DNA from: Trochalopteron elliotii
Taxonomy: Eukaryota; Chordata; Aves; Passeriformes; Leiothrichidae
Direction: 5' to 3'
Assembly (NCBI GenBank): GCA_024734555.1
Contig: JANPWX010000544.1
Location: forward strand, 299,425-363,424
DNA length: 64,000 nt
The position numbers and the translations under genes were made by a program. Shown in pieces: positions 9,779 through 21,700 of this stretch. The notes under the pieces are model-generated. The model was given only the letters and a program-made list of their open reading frames with translations. It had not been told where the DNA came from and did no database searches. Every line of letters starts with the position of its first letter. Position 1 is the first letter of the stretch.

Positions 9779-12700
9779 CTGCCGAGGAGGGGACACGAAT
9801 AAAGCCAGCGCTGCTGTCACACTCCGCCGGGAAGGGTCACACCCCCCCCCAGTTAACCCTTTGGAAAAGCAGCGAGGAGAGGGTGCGGGTCTAAATTTAG
9901 CTAATTGTCTAGAGAGCGTGAGGGGAGAGTCTGGATTTGCATGCTCATTTGCATAGGCTATGTAAATAAGGAGAGAAATGCAGCTTTTTGCTTTCTAGGT
10001 CACAGCCTGCCTAGGAGAGGAATAAAAATGACCTTTTTTAGCTCATCAGCAGTAAAACCTACCTACAAGAGCCTGTCTGTGCTGCTCTGCCTGCCTGTGC
10101 TCACCTCTGCACCTCCTCAGTGCTGGAGTTTCAGAGTCTGGCTCACACACTAGACTGAAGACAAAGTTTTCCTGGACTGCATCATCTCAGCACCAAGCTC
10201 TATTTCCCCAGCTAGTGCTGAGGTAAACAGTGAGGTCTAGTTCTCACAGGACTAGAATTTGGGGTAAAATAACTTCTTAATAACAGCCTTAGCTTTGGTT
10301 TTGCTTCAAACACTGACTCTGGACAACACTTGGCTTTTCTTTGTCTCTATTTCATCAGGTACCACACGGGGCAAAAGAAATTGTGTAAATTCTTTCAAAG
10401 CCTTGGAATGAGATGTGCCTTGAAATGAAACATGCCATGGAATGAAACATGCCATGGAATGAAACATGCCTTCTGCTCCCTAAGTGCCATCATGTTATAA
10501 AAGCATATTACATAGTTGGCTTTTCGGAAATATTAACATGAATACTATATGGATAACTGTAAGGTATTATGTTTTATTAATAGAGTTTAGAAAGGTAATG
10601 AATGTATATTTTTTGATTGTACCAGAGAGTTAACAGTAAAAAGACTGGGTTTTTTTTTCTTCTTTGTAACATCTAAACTGACCAAGCCAGAAGGTGTGGG
10701 GAGAAGGGTCATCACTTTGTAACCCTGCATAAAGACTGCTGACTTTCTGGTTTTTTATCAAAATGAAAATAACCACAAACCTCAAGAGAAAGATTTATAA
10801 GACCCATATTAACAGACAGAGTGGAGCCACCCACAAATAAATCTATCAGATAAGATGACTGGGGATACTTGAAACAGATAAAAACTTGAAATGGATGTTT
10901 TGAATCATGCATTAAAATCTATTGAATATGTAACACAGCAATTCTTAAAACGCAGTATTTGAAAGAGAAGTGTGTGCTTTCTGGTGAGGCACCCCAGCTG
11001 GAACTTTTGCCTTTCTGTCTCCCAATTGTCTCTTTTTATTTTTTTATTAAGCTTGTAAATTTCTCTAAGAGGGTGGAACTCGTTTTTCACACATCAGCTG
11101 GTGTTTGTGGAGGAGAAGCAGCAGCAGAGCCCCAGGCAGAGCCCGGCAAGGGGAACAGAGGCTCTCACTCTTCTCTCCTGGGTGTCAGTCACACCCAGGA
11201 AGGGAAGGTTGGCCCAGAGAAGCCCAGGGATACTCTGTGCTGCCCTCCCTGCCCTGAGCAGCTGCCCTGTGGCTGTCTCACCTGGATGGTGACAGGAGTG
11301 TCGATGTCCTTCCTGTAGAAGATGACCTGGGTGTTGAAGACGGGGCTGGTGGTGCCGCGCTGCACCGCGGAGCGCAGCCCTTGGTTCTCACACTTGATGA
11401 GCACGTAGGGATCTGCTCCTGGAACACAGCATGGGCACACAGCATGGCAGATCAGAGCTGCCCAGAAACCCAGCAGGGACAATCCCCTCCTGTGCCTGAC
11501 AGCACCACAGGACAGGGCACCAGAGCACGGCATAGCTATGGCTCCCTGTCCAGGTGAAAACACAGAATCGGGGAATGGTTTGGGTTGGGAGGGACCTTAA
11601 AGCTCTTCCCATTCCACCCTCTGCCATGGCAGGGACACCTTCCACTGTCCCAGGCTGCTCCAAGCCCTGTCCAACCTGGCCTTGGACACTGCCAGGGATC
11701 CAGGAACAGCCACAGCTGCTCTGGGCACCCTGTGCCAGGGCCTCACCACTCACACAGGGAACAATTTCTCCCTAATATCCAATCTAACCCTCATATGTGA
11801 CCCCCTGCAATTGTTCAGCATTCTAGAAATGCTTTGGTTTTACACAGAACATTTTTATTTCTTATTAAAGTTGATATTCTCTTTCCTTTACAATAAGGAG
11901 CAAAAACCGTTTTACAAACACCAAACACATTCAAATAGAATGGGCCGTCCACTTCCTAACTAACTTTTAATTAAAGGCAATACCATGTTTTGCATTTCAA
12001 CATAACTCTGTCCATTTCTGTTGTTAATGACAAAATACCTGTTTTTTTTCCACACCTTGCAACTTCTCAATACAGATTTGAAATAAACCCAGGCTATCTG
12101 CAAGTCAGGCTCATGAGAGTTTCTAACACTCATTTTTTCACCATCTACTTGGAAATACCACCACAGCCAGAAGGCAGCACAACTTTAGGCAATTTTAGCT
12201 TTTTAACAAACCATACCCAGATGATTTCCCTCAAACACATTTACAAGACCAGGTACCAACACCTCGCAGGAACAAACCACGTTAACAGCTGCACCCAAAC
12301 CAGAGGCAGCCACTTCCATGTACAAGGTACAACACAGATTTTTCCATATGTTGCTCTGTGCTTACACCTGGCCAGAGCTGCCAGGGCCTGTTTCCCTGAC
12401 AACCCCTGACAGTTCCATGGCAGGTAGCAGGAAATTGGCTTTTCTGATGGGAAAAATTGCCTTCCGTGTCACTGAAGGGTGAATTCAGCTCTGGGGCATG
12501 GGGTGGCACCAGGGTGGAAAAGCTGTTCTCTTTGCAGAGCAATTTGGAAAATGGATCTGCATAAAACAGGGTCTCGCCCCTCACCCCAATGGTGTTAACA
12601 ACTTTGTCCGAGGGCAAAGAGCAGAGCAACACACCATCATTAACAGTAATTAAGAGATAAGGAGCATAAGGAGGGGTGGGGAAAGGGCACGGAGCTAAAG

Positions 12701-15700
12701 AGGTGACAGGCACATCTGCTGGATGGATGAGGGAGCAGTTAATGAAGGGACTGGCTAAGTGAAAGGAAAAGGAAAGAGAATATTTGAAGGAAACATTGAA
12801 ATTCTCAGCAAGACCCGGAGAAACAGAGGGAGGTGGAAGGGGGACACAAAACGTTCCTGCACCCAAGATGTTCCAGAATGTTCTGACCCCATGATGGCAG
12901 TGCTGGATGGGTCAGTTGTTTCAGGAGAACTGGCTCCAATTCCACAACCAAAGGAAGCAGTGGGAGAGCACGTGGGGGATCAGATGTTCTCAGCTGTGGA
13001 TGGCCCAGTTCCCTGCCTGGTTTATTTACAGGACAAAGGAAAAACACAAAGGTCTGCTGGAGTGGAAAAGCAATATCCTGGTATTGGCTTTGAGCTGGGA
13101 ATGAAACTGGAGCTGCTGCTCAGGAAAGGGCTCTGGCAGTGGAAGGAGGGCTGGGGTCAGCTCTGGGGCACACAAATGGCTTCAGCTCTGCCCTGAACCC
13201 CAGAACAGCTCTCTTACCTCAGTCCTGGCCATGCCAATGCTTTGGGAAGTTGTACAAAAGGACAGTGCAAAGGAAAAAGTTGGAATCTGTAAAAGCCAGA
13301 AACACCTGAATACTAATGGCATTTCTAAAGCTTAAAGAAATCTGTGCTCAGTAGTCTAAGGCTTAATTTCTGGGTTTTTGAGAACAGCACTGAGGATCTA
13401 ACACCCACATCCTGCAGCATTGCACCAAGGCAAAAGGCTTTCTGGAAAACATTCCTGAGGGAATGTTCCCAGCTGCATTCCCACTCCTCTCTACTGCTCT
13501 TACCAGAACCTGGAGAGCTCTGAGCCCCTCAGCCACTGGAAAAGGGCATGGGACAAACAGAGACACAGTGCTGAGACACAAGCACTGCCCTGGCAATCAC
13601 AGCAGGTTGGTTTGCCTCTTGCAGGTGAATCTTTCCTTCCTTCTGCTTCTCAGGCTGCTCCCAAGGCAGCTCCCACTAAAGATTCTCTGCTCCCAGGGCT
13701 GTCACACACCACAGATCTCAACACTCTGCTTAGAATATAAATAATGAAAACAATTCAGTGTGCAAATCCAACATGGAATGTCAGCAGGAAGACTTCAAGG
13801 TGCAAAAGGTGATTTGTTCTCAAAGAAAAACTCAGGGAAAAGGCCTGACAGACAGTAGTGAGAGCAATTTTAAAAACAGGCTTGGGAATGAGAGACAGAA
13901 AATCCTCTAGAACAAAGAGTTTCCTCATCATCTTGCAGACCTGCCACTGTGCTTGGCTCACAGACAGCTGGATCCACTTCAGAACACCCTGACTTGGAGA
14001 GAGGAGCTTCCACCAGGAGCATCCAGGACTGAGTCTGGGCTGTTCCATTCATCCACTACTCCTGACCACAGCAAACCATCTATTACCTTGTCCAGACAGG
14101 GCAATAGATCAAAGACAGCACCAAGGAGGAGCTTTCCAATAAACATTTTAAATAAAGATTAAATAAATATTCTCTGGCCAGGGACAGGGCTCTGATAACA
14201 ACCAGCACTGAGCTGTGAAAAGTGAAGACTATCAGAGAGCAGGAGTAGAAAATGAAAAAGGAAATTAGGTCTGTGCAAGTTTCCTAATTAACTCAGCATC
14301 AGGTGCTATAAAGCCATGTTAGTGTCCTTCAAGATACTTCCTCTGAAAGATACAGAGTCATGTACAAAGCATTTAACCCTTGTTCTACTTTAGCCAGTGA
14401 AAACGGTTGTTTGAACACCATGAAGTCCTCCCTGAAGTGTTCTAATGAGGTAAATGTAACACACTACATGAGTCTGTGCCATTCAGCTGCCTCCTGGATA
14501 TTTATAAAATACACAAGCCTGACAGAAGAACATTGCTAATCCCCACAATTAGCTCATCAGGAGGGTCTGGCTACTCCTGCCCATCCTGACCAGTTATCCT
14601 GCCCATAACTTGCTGCTGTCCATCCCCATAGTCATCTGATCTCTCCACTGGAGCAGGTTTTACAACATGGTGGAAAAACAAATCCCATAAATCCTCTGTT
14701 TGGATAATTTCTGATTGCTTACACATCAACCCAAATCATCTTTAGAGGACTGAAGAGCCAATTCCACTCTTCTAGACTCTTTCCACTCACCTCCTGATCC
14801 ATCTTGTTTCTGCAAACCCTCTGCAGAGTGGACTTTGATTTGGGTGACTCTGCGTGGGTAGCCACAAAGAAGACTCCAACATGTCAGTTCAGGCCTATCT
14901 GCCTTCAGCTCCCTGAAAAATCATGGAAAAACCAACCTAAGCAAAGAATGTCAAGCAAACAACCAATGGTTGTGGAAATCTGGCATTTCTAGAACATGAG
15001 ATTTGTACTTTTTCCTCATCTGCTGTTTTTTGAATTCCGTGGTGCAGAAATGACAGGTGTGAGAAACAAAAACAGAGCAAAGCAAAGTAAAACAAATTTG
15101 TGTTATCTTTTGTGTGGAAGCAAAAGTGATGAAAAAAAAAAATCCCAGTTTTAAATAGTGGACAGTACTATCAAATCAAGAAATAAATGCAGTGGGCCTG
15201 ATTCATTAAGCACTGGCTCTACTCTTGCAGCATCTCCTCTTTCAGAGGAGGTGGTCACAGAAACAAGTATCAGCTGCAACCACAAGCACCAGTGTCCTGA
15301 CCTAGAACTGGAGGCCACGACAAGAGCTGAACTAAAAAAGCCAAAAGACTCAAAATGAATCATCTAAGAGGTCCCTAACTAAACATTGACCATGTTTAGT
15401 TAACAAACCATAAACTGACCATGCAGAAATCTGGTGATTCTCAGAGGTGCCCCTGATGTCTCCAGGGCCCAGTTCTGGAACCACATAAGTAATTCAGGAG
15501 GACAACCTGGCAACCCCTTCCATGGAGCTGCAGCCTGGAGGCTAAGGAGGATCTCCTGCAGCCACTATTGTTACAATTCAGGACAGCTCATGCAGTGACA
15601 AGTAGAACTCTGATTTCTTCACAGGGCTTAGAGCAAAATTTATTGAAAGAGAGATTCTTTTTATACAGTATTTGGGTACAGTGAATAGGATTCGTCCTTT

Positions 15701-18700
15701 AGGGCAATCTTTAGATGTTTTTGTGAACATCTCTACCAGTAAACAAGTTGGAAACAAGTTCTCCAGGCAGCAGCTGACAGAACAAGAGGACACAGTCTTA
15801 AGCTGTGCCAAGGGAAATATAGGTTGGATATTAGGAAGAAGTTTTACACAGAAGAAGTGATTAAATACTGGAATGGCCTGCCCAGGGAGGTGGTGGAGTC
15901 ACCATCCCTGGATGTGTTTAAAAAAAGGCTGGATGTGGCACTGGGTGCCAGGGTTTAGTTGAGGTGTTGGGGCTGGGTTGGACTCGATGATCTTGAAGGT
16001 CTCTTCCAACCTACACATTCTGTGAATTCTGTGAAAAACACCAGGTGTAGGAGGAGGAGATCTACAGGGATTGTTTTGGGTTCCTCCTTATGATTTCCCA
16101 GGCCAGACTGGGAGAATTTGTCCTTGGCTTTCCCACAGGCTTCAAGGCACTGCCTGGAGCCTAAAAATCCATGTTCTGACCACAGTCAGCTCGCACAGGG
16201 CACCCACCTGAGTTTTGAGGGCACGTCAGTGTAGAGCCTGAGGAGGAATGCTGTGGGCACCCCTGGGATGAAGGTGGTGGGGACGAGGACGTAGCGGCCG
16301 CGGGGCAGGGTCCTGCTCAGGAACACGCTGCGGGTGTTGGAGTAGGGAGACGTGGCCACTCTCTCCTGCACCGTCAGCTTGTGCAGCCTGTACCTCCTGT
16401 TGTCCTCCACCTGCAGCAGGAGAGGGGTTAGTGCCAGCAGGGCTGAGGGGCAGGGCTCTGCCTGGGCACCACACTGCTTTTCAGGGCCATAAAACCACAT
16501 GTGTAATAAATATAAAATAATATATAAATTTATAGATGCATATATAAATATACAAAAATACACACAAATATATAAATATAAAATTTAAATTAAATATCTT
16601 AATATACTTATATATTTATATACTTATATTTATATATTTTTATATAAATATATAAAATTAAAATTAAATATATTTATATTTATATATTTTATGTATTTAT
16701 ATAAATATAAAATATAACAATATAAAATATGTGAATATAAATATTTATATATTTATACAAATATATATAAAGTAAATAAACATACCTATAAATATAAATA
16801 TAAATATAAACATACCTGTAAATGTAAATGTAAATATAAATATAAATATAAATACAAATATAAATATAAATAAAATTGTGTTATAAATACATATTATATA
16901 ATTTGCTTTTCGCAAATATTGAAATGAGTACTATATGTGTTATGTTAGAAAGTTATATTGTATTAATATAGTGTGTTTAAACTGTCTGTTTGGCTGGGAT
17001 AACATCCAGTGAACATGTAAAGAAGACCCTGCTATTGATACACCAACTATCATCTCCCATCTGAAGAAAGAATGGGCCAAGCCCAAGCTGGAGGTGATAA
17101 TGAAGACACAGCCAAGAAAAACACATGTTCTGAAAAGGCAGACCCAAGGAGGGGCCATGCAAAACAGTTCCTGGAATATGGAAACTAGTTTGTAGAAAAA
17201 TATGAATATTCAACAAATTAATACAATAGAAAGGGTATTTAAAGAAAGGCTCTGAAATAGCAGGTTGTGGTCTTGGCTGAATGCCAAGTCACCCGGCCAG
17301 CCATACTTCGCTTTTTTGTTTCCTAATTGTCTTATTTTTTATTATTAAACCTATTTCTTAAAATTTACCAGGACAGTGAACTCTGTTTTTCCACAATTGG
17401 CAAGTGTTTTCTCACCCAGTTAAGCTGTGGCAGGTGAAAGTTTGGGGCTGGCAAAGACAGGAACCCACTGAAAGGGATGGTGTGATGCTGCTGCAGAGCT
17501 TGGGACGCTTCCAGGGACGGACACACAGCCCAAGGACTGCCCCTGCTCAGCCAAGGCTGAGATCCCTCTGCCTCCTTTCCCTCACCTTTCACAGCAGGCT
17601 CCCAGTCCAGATGCACACAGCTGGATTTTCCTTGCCCTTTCCTGAATACAAAAGCCACAGAATAACCATTCGTGCTTTGTTCTAAGCCTTGAAGCTGTGC
17701 TTAGCTCGACATCCTCTCCAGGGGACTGGTATTTGCCAGGGCACAGTTTAAATCTAAACTAAACTCTCAGGCAGCTCTTGGGGCAAAGGCAGCCCTTCAT
17801 TCTTTTCTGGCAGCTCTCTTCCCAAGGCCTTTAGTCATGCTAATGAGCCTGGCGTGTTAGAATATGTCTAAAATAGAAAGATTATTGATCAGAAATAAAA
17901 ATAGAGCACTGCAGCTTTTAGAAAGACGTGATTTTCTTTTTCAAGCCTTTCCAAATTACAGGTGTGAACAAGGGAAATTATTCTGCTTTCTGCAAAGACA
18001 CTTTTCAATGTATGTGGTTAACAGGTGATTGGCAAATGAGTAGGTGTGATGCAGATGTCAGCAGATCTAACCAGGTGTTAAAAATTGACTTTTTTTAGGG
18101 TAGGACGATAGATTTAATGCAGTCCCAGGAGCTGGAGCAACAGATGACAGGATTACTCCAATCCTCAGTGGAAGAGCAGAAAAATTGCTGTTTCTTTGTT
18201 TCCCTCCTTCTCTGAGTTTGAGTGTTTCCATTTTACTCAATTTGCCTTGAGAGTGCAATTAAATTACCTTTTGGGATCCCTGTGCTTCCTTTTCTCATAT
18301 ATTCATTTCCTGCTCTCTAGTCCAGCTTTTGAAAACCCTTTTTTCCTAAGTGGCAACAGAAAAACCTCAGACTTTTCAACTTCATTCACCTGGCTGTATT
18401 TGCTGATGAAATGGAGGCAGAAAAAGGAGAAAAAAACCCTCCATGTTTTAAGCATTAATATCATTTTGCCTTTCTCTAGAAACTTTGGGGGTAAGAAAAG
18501 CACTGAAAATTCTTTTGCAAGGGGCAAAAATTATTTCTTTCAAATAAATGAAATTTATTCAAATAGAGTTTGAGCTGAACTAAATTCAGTTGAGTTCCCA
18601 TGGCCTGGGTGCAATGGACACACAAAGTCTGAGCACAGAGCCAGAGCCCGGGATAATCCTGGCTCTGTCTGCCAAAAATCTCAGTGTCAGGGTGAAACAG

Positions 18701-21700
18701 GACTGGGCAAATGTCGTTGTAGGACATGAAAGAAAGATGAGAGACTCCAAATATTTCAAAAGGCAAAGAGCATAGAAAAAAGGCTTTATTTGTCTAATTC
18801 TCACTACCTTTTATAAGGTGTTCCCATACAGACTTAACATGGTTGGTGAATAGGAACAACACCTCTCTAATCCCACTGGTCAAACTGGAGAAACAGCAAA
18901 ACACCACCTGGAGAAAGGTTGTTCTGAGAAAGGAGAGTTGTTTGCCCAGATTGTTTTGAGAAGAAGCTTTCTTGAGAAATTTTTCCTTGGGAAAAAGTTA
19001 GCAGCTGCTAGCAGGCTGAAATCTCTCAGACCCAGAAATGTCAGGCCCACAGGCAAACCAACTGAACAAACTCTGCAGCAGGAGTGCAGAGCTGCCTACC
19101 TTGAGTATTTCAAAACCAATGGTGATGTTGTCTCCCTTCCCTTCTTTCTTGTACTTGCGCCGATCCTCCTGCTCTAAGGACACCAGCACTTTGTCCTTGG
19201 CCTTCTTGACATCAAAGAGGTACTGGGAGGAGAGAGCAGAGCTGTTGGAATTGCCTCAGGAAGCTGAGGGAAAAGCCATCACCAAGGAAATATGTGCACA
19301 CAAAGGAGGGAAATGGAAATACATTCGGGGGAGGAGGGAGCTCTTCATGCATTTCCAGCAATTCACAGCTGAAAAATCAATGGTGATAATAAGGATCTTA
19401 AAATCAAAAGTGTCAGGTAAATAAAAAATATTGATGGAAATGGTTATCTTAGTGATAAGACATGGGGGAATGACCTTAAGGTGAAGTAAGGCAGGTTTAG
19501 ACTGGATGTTAGGAAAAAAATCCTTCCCTGTGAGGGTGCTGAGGCCCTGGCATAGGGTGCCCAGAGAAGGTGTGGCTGCCCCTGGATTCCTGGAAGTGCC
19601 CAAGGCCAGGCTGGATGGGATTTGGAGCACCCTGGGGCAGTGGAAGGTGTCCCTGCCCATGGCAGGGGGTGGAATGGGATGAGCTTTAAGGTCTCTCCCA
19701 AGCCAAACCATTCCGTGATTCTCTGATTCCAGGAACTCACATAAAGGACAACCTGGGACAAACCTACAAAATCACTGGAGTCAGCAGGAGGACACCTCAT
19801 TTGAAAGCAAAAGACAAAAGATGAAGTTTTATTTAGCTGTAAATCAGGAGTGAGATTTAAAAAATAAACCAACAGACTCCCCATGAGGTGTTAGATAATT
19901 TTTGATTCTCCTTTTAGTTAAACAGCGCCTGTAAATTTCAAACATCTTTATATAGAGCCTGTCATTAGAAAATCAGACTTGTTGCCTTTCTCTGACTGGG
20001 AAAATGAAAGAAGTCCAGGCAGGATGTCAGTAATTCTGTTGTGTGTGTGACTCACCAGCCCCAAGCATGACCAGTCCTAAACAAATATCCAAACCCTTCT
20101 GAGAAATTGCACCAAAATCACCAAAACATGCAGCACACAGCACACCCCCAGGGCAATGAGATTTTTGTCTAGTGGTCACTGCCAACTCCTAAACAGGGTG
20201 GATACTTCAGGAGCCCCAGCTAAAGTGGATACACTTCAATACCTCACAAAACTTCCCACCTGGGGGTTCTGCAGGAAGGTCTCTGGTATCAAATACCTCA
20301 AAAATACACAGGAACTCCCAGCTGGGGGGTCTGCAGGAAGGTCTCTGTTATCAAATACCTCACCAAACACGGGGATTCCCACCTGTGGGATCTGCAGAAA
20401 GGTTTCTGGTATCAAATACCTCACAAAATACACAGTAGCTCACAAAACACAGGGACTCCCACCTGGGAGTTCTGCAGGAAGATCTCTCTTGGTATCAAAC
20501 ACCTCACAAAATACACAGGACCTCACTAGACACAGGGACTCCCAGCTGGGGGATCTAGCAGGAAGGTGTCTGTTATCAAATACCTCACAAATACACAGTA
20601 CCTTACAAAACTTCCCACCTGGGGCTTCTGCAGGAAGGTCTCTGGTATCAAACACCTCACCAAACACAGGGATTCCCACCTGGGGGATCTGCAGGAAGAT
20701 CTCTCTGGTATCAAACACCTCACAAATCTGAAGATTCCCACCTGGGGGATCTTCAGAAAGGTCTCTGTTAGGAAATACTTCACAAAACACAGGGACTCCC
20801 ACCTGGGGGATCTGCAGGAAGGTCTCTGGTATCAAACACCTCACAAAATACACAGGGACTCCTACCTGGGGGTTCTGCATGAAGATCTCTGGTATCAAAT
20901 ACCTCTCAAGATACACAGTGGCTCACAAAACACAGGGACTCCCACCTGGGGGATCTGCAAGAAGGTCTCTGGTATCAAATACCTCACAAATACACAGGGA
21001 TTCCCACCTGGGGGTTCTGCAGGAAGGTCTCTCTGTTATCAAAGCAGCCCCCAGCTCGGTTCAGCAGGGGCTCTGGATGCTTTTCCCAAGCCCCAAACAT
21101 AATTTCCTTCTCCCAGGTCTTGCGGAGGCTGAAGTAGGAGGTGTTCACAGTCCTGCAGATGTCCACATCAGTGAAATTCTTACACCAGTCCTCAAACGTC
21201 ATCCTGCTCCACAGAACACCAGGGAAGTAATGGTTTGTTTAAAAATAAACAGTGACATTCACGCACAGAGCCAAAACAAAACACAAAGTCTTCCAGTAAT
21301 TTGAAGAGGAGGCATTGCTCAGCTGTCCAGGGGACAGACTGATTCACTGGAAAGCTTTCCATGTGGAAATACTTGTGAAGCCACAATCAGAGAGTTTTAG
21401 AGCTTAATTCAGAGCAGCTTCACTCAGTGTGCTTGGTCAGATCAGAGTCTGTTCTGTTGCATTTCCTAAGCCTGGACTGGTTGGACCTCCCAGGCTGGAT
21501 TTGATAAGATGTTTTACAAAGGCCAAAGAGATCACCTGCAATTAAAGCAAGATCACTCTTCATTATTACAGTCCTCATTGTCACATCGGTCCCTGAGCAC
21601 GACTCAATCTTCTGCTTTTATTTAACTCCATCTCACCTGTGCCTGCTAAAGGAACTGCAGAGCAACTGAAAAACAGCCTGGCTCTTTGAATTACCATCAT

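Larger units (their letters stand above)
9779..11281 (-). other. CAPN6: CAPN6 intron 11-12: octamer cluster and LTR
   Basis: 1.5-kb intron. It contains the octamer cluster at 9935-9967, a 17-bp tandem repeat (gaatgaaacatgccatg, about three copies, 10421-10471) and a solo LTR at 10493-11091. Confidence 0.6.

Noticed and set aside
12282..12866. 194-residue open frame on minus in CAPN6 intron 10-11
   Set aside because: No family resemblance and no codon-bias or splice evidence; consistent with chance in intronic sequence.
20156..20916. Long repeat-rich open frames on both strands (191 and 158 residues)
   Set aside because: They are translations of the 62-bp minisatellite; unit changes shift the frame, and no start or promoter context supports them.
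20238..21044. CRISPR-like spacing of repeats
   Set aside because: Units are contiguous tandem copies of exon/intron sequence without unique spacers, in a vertebrate intron.
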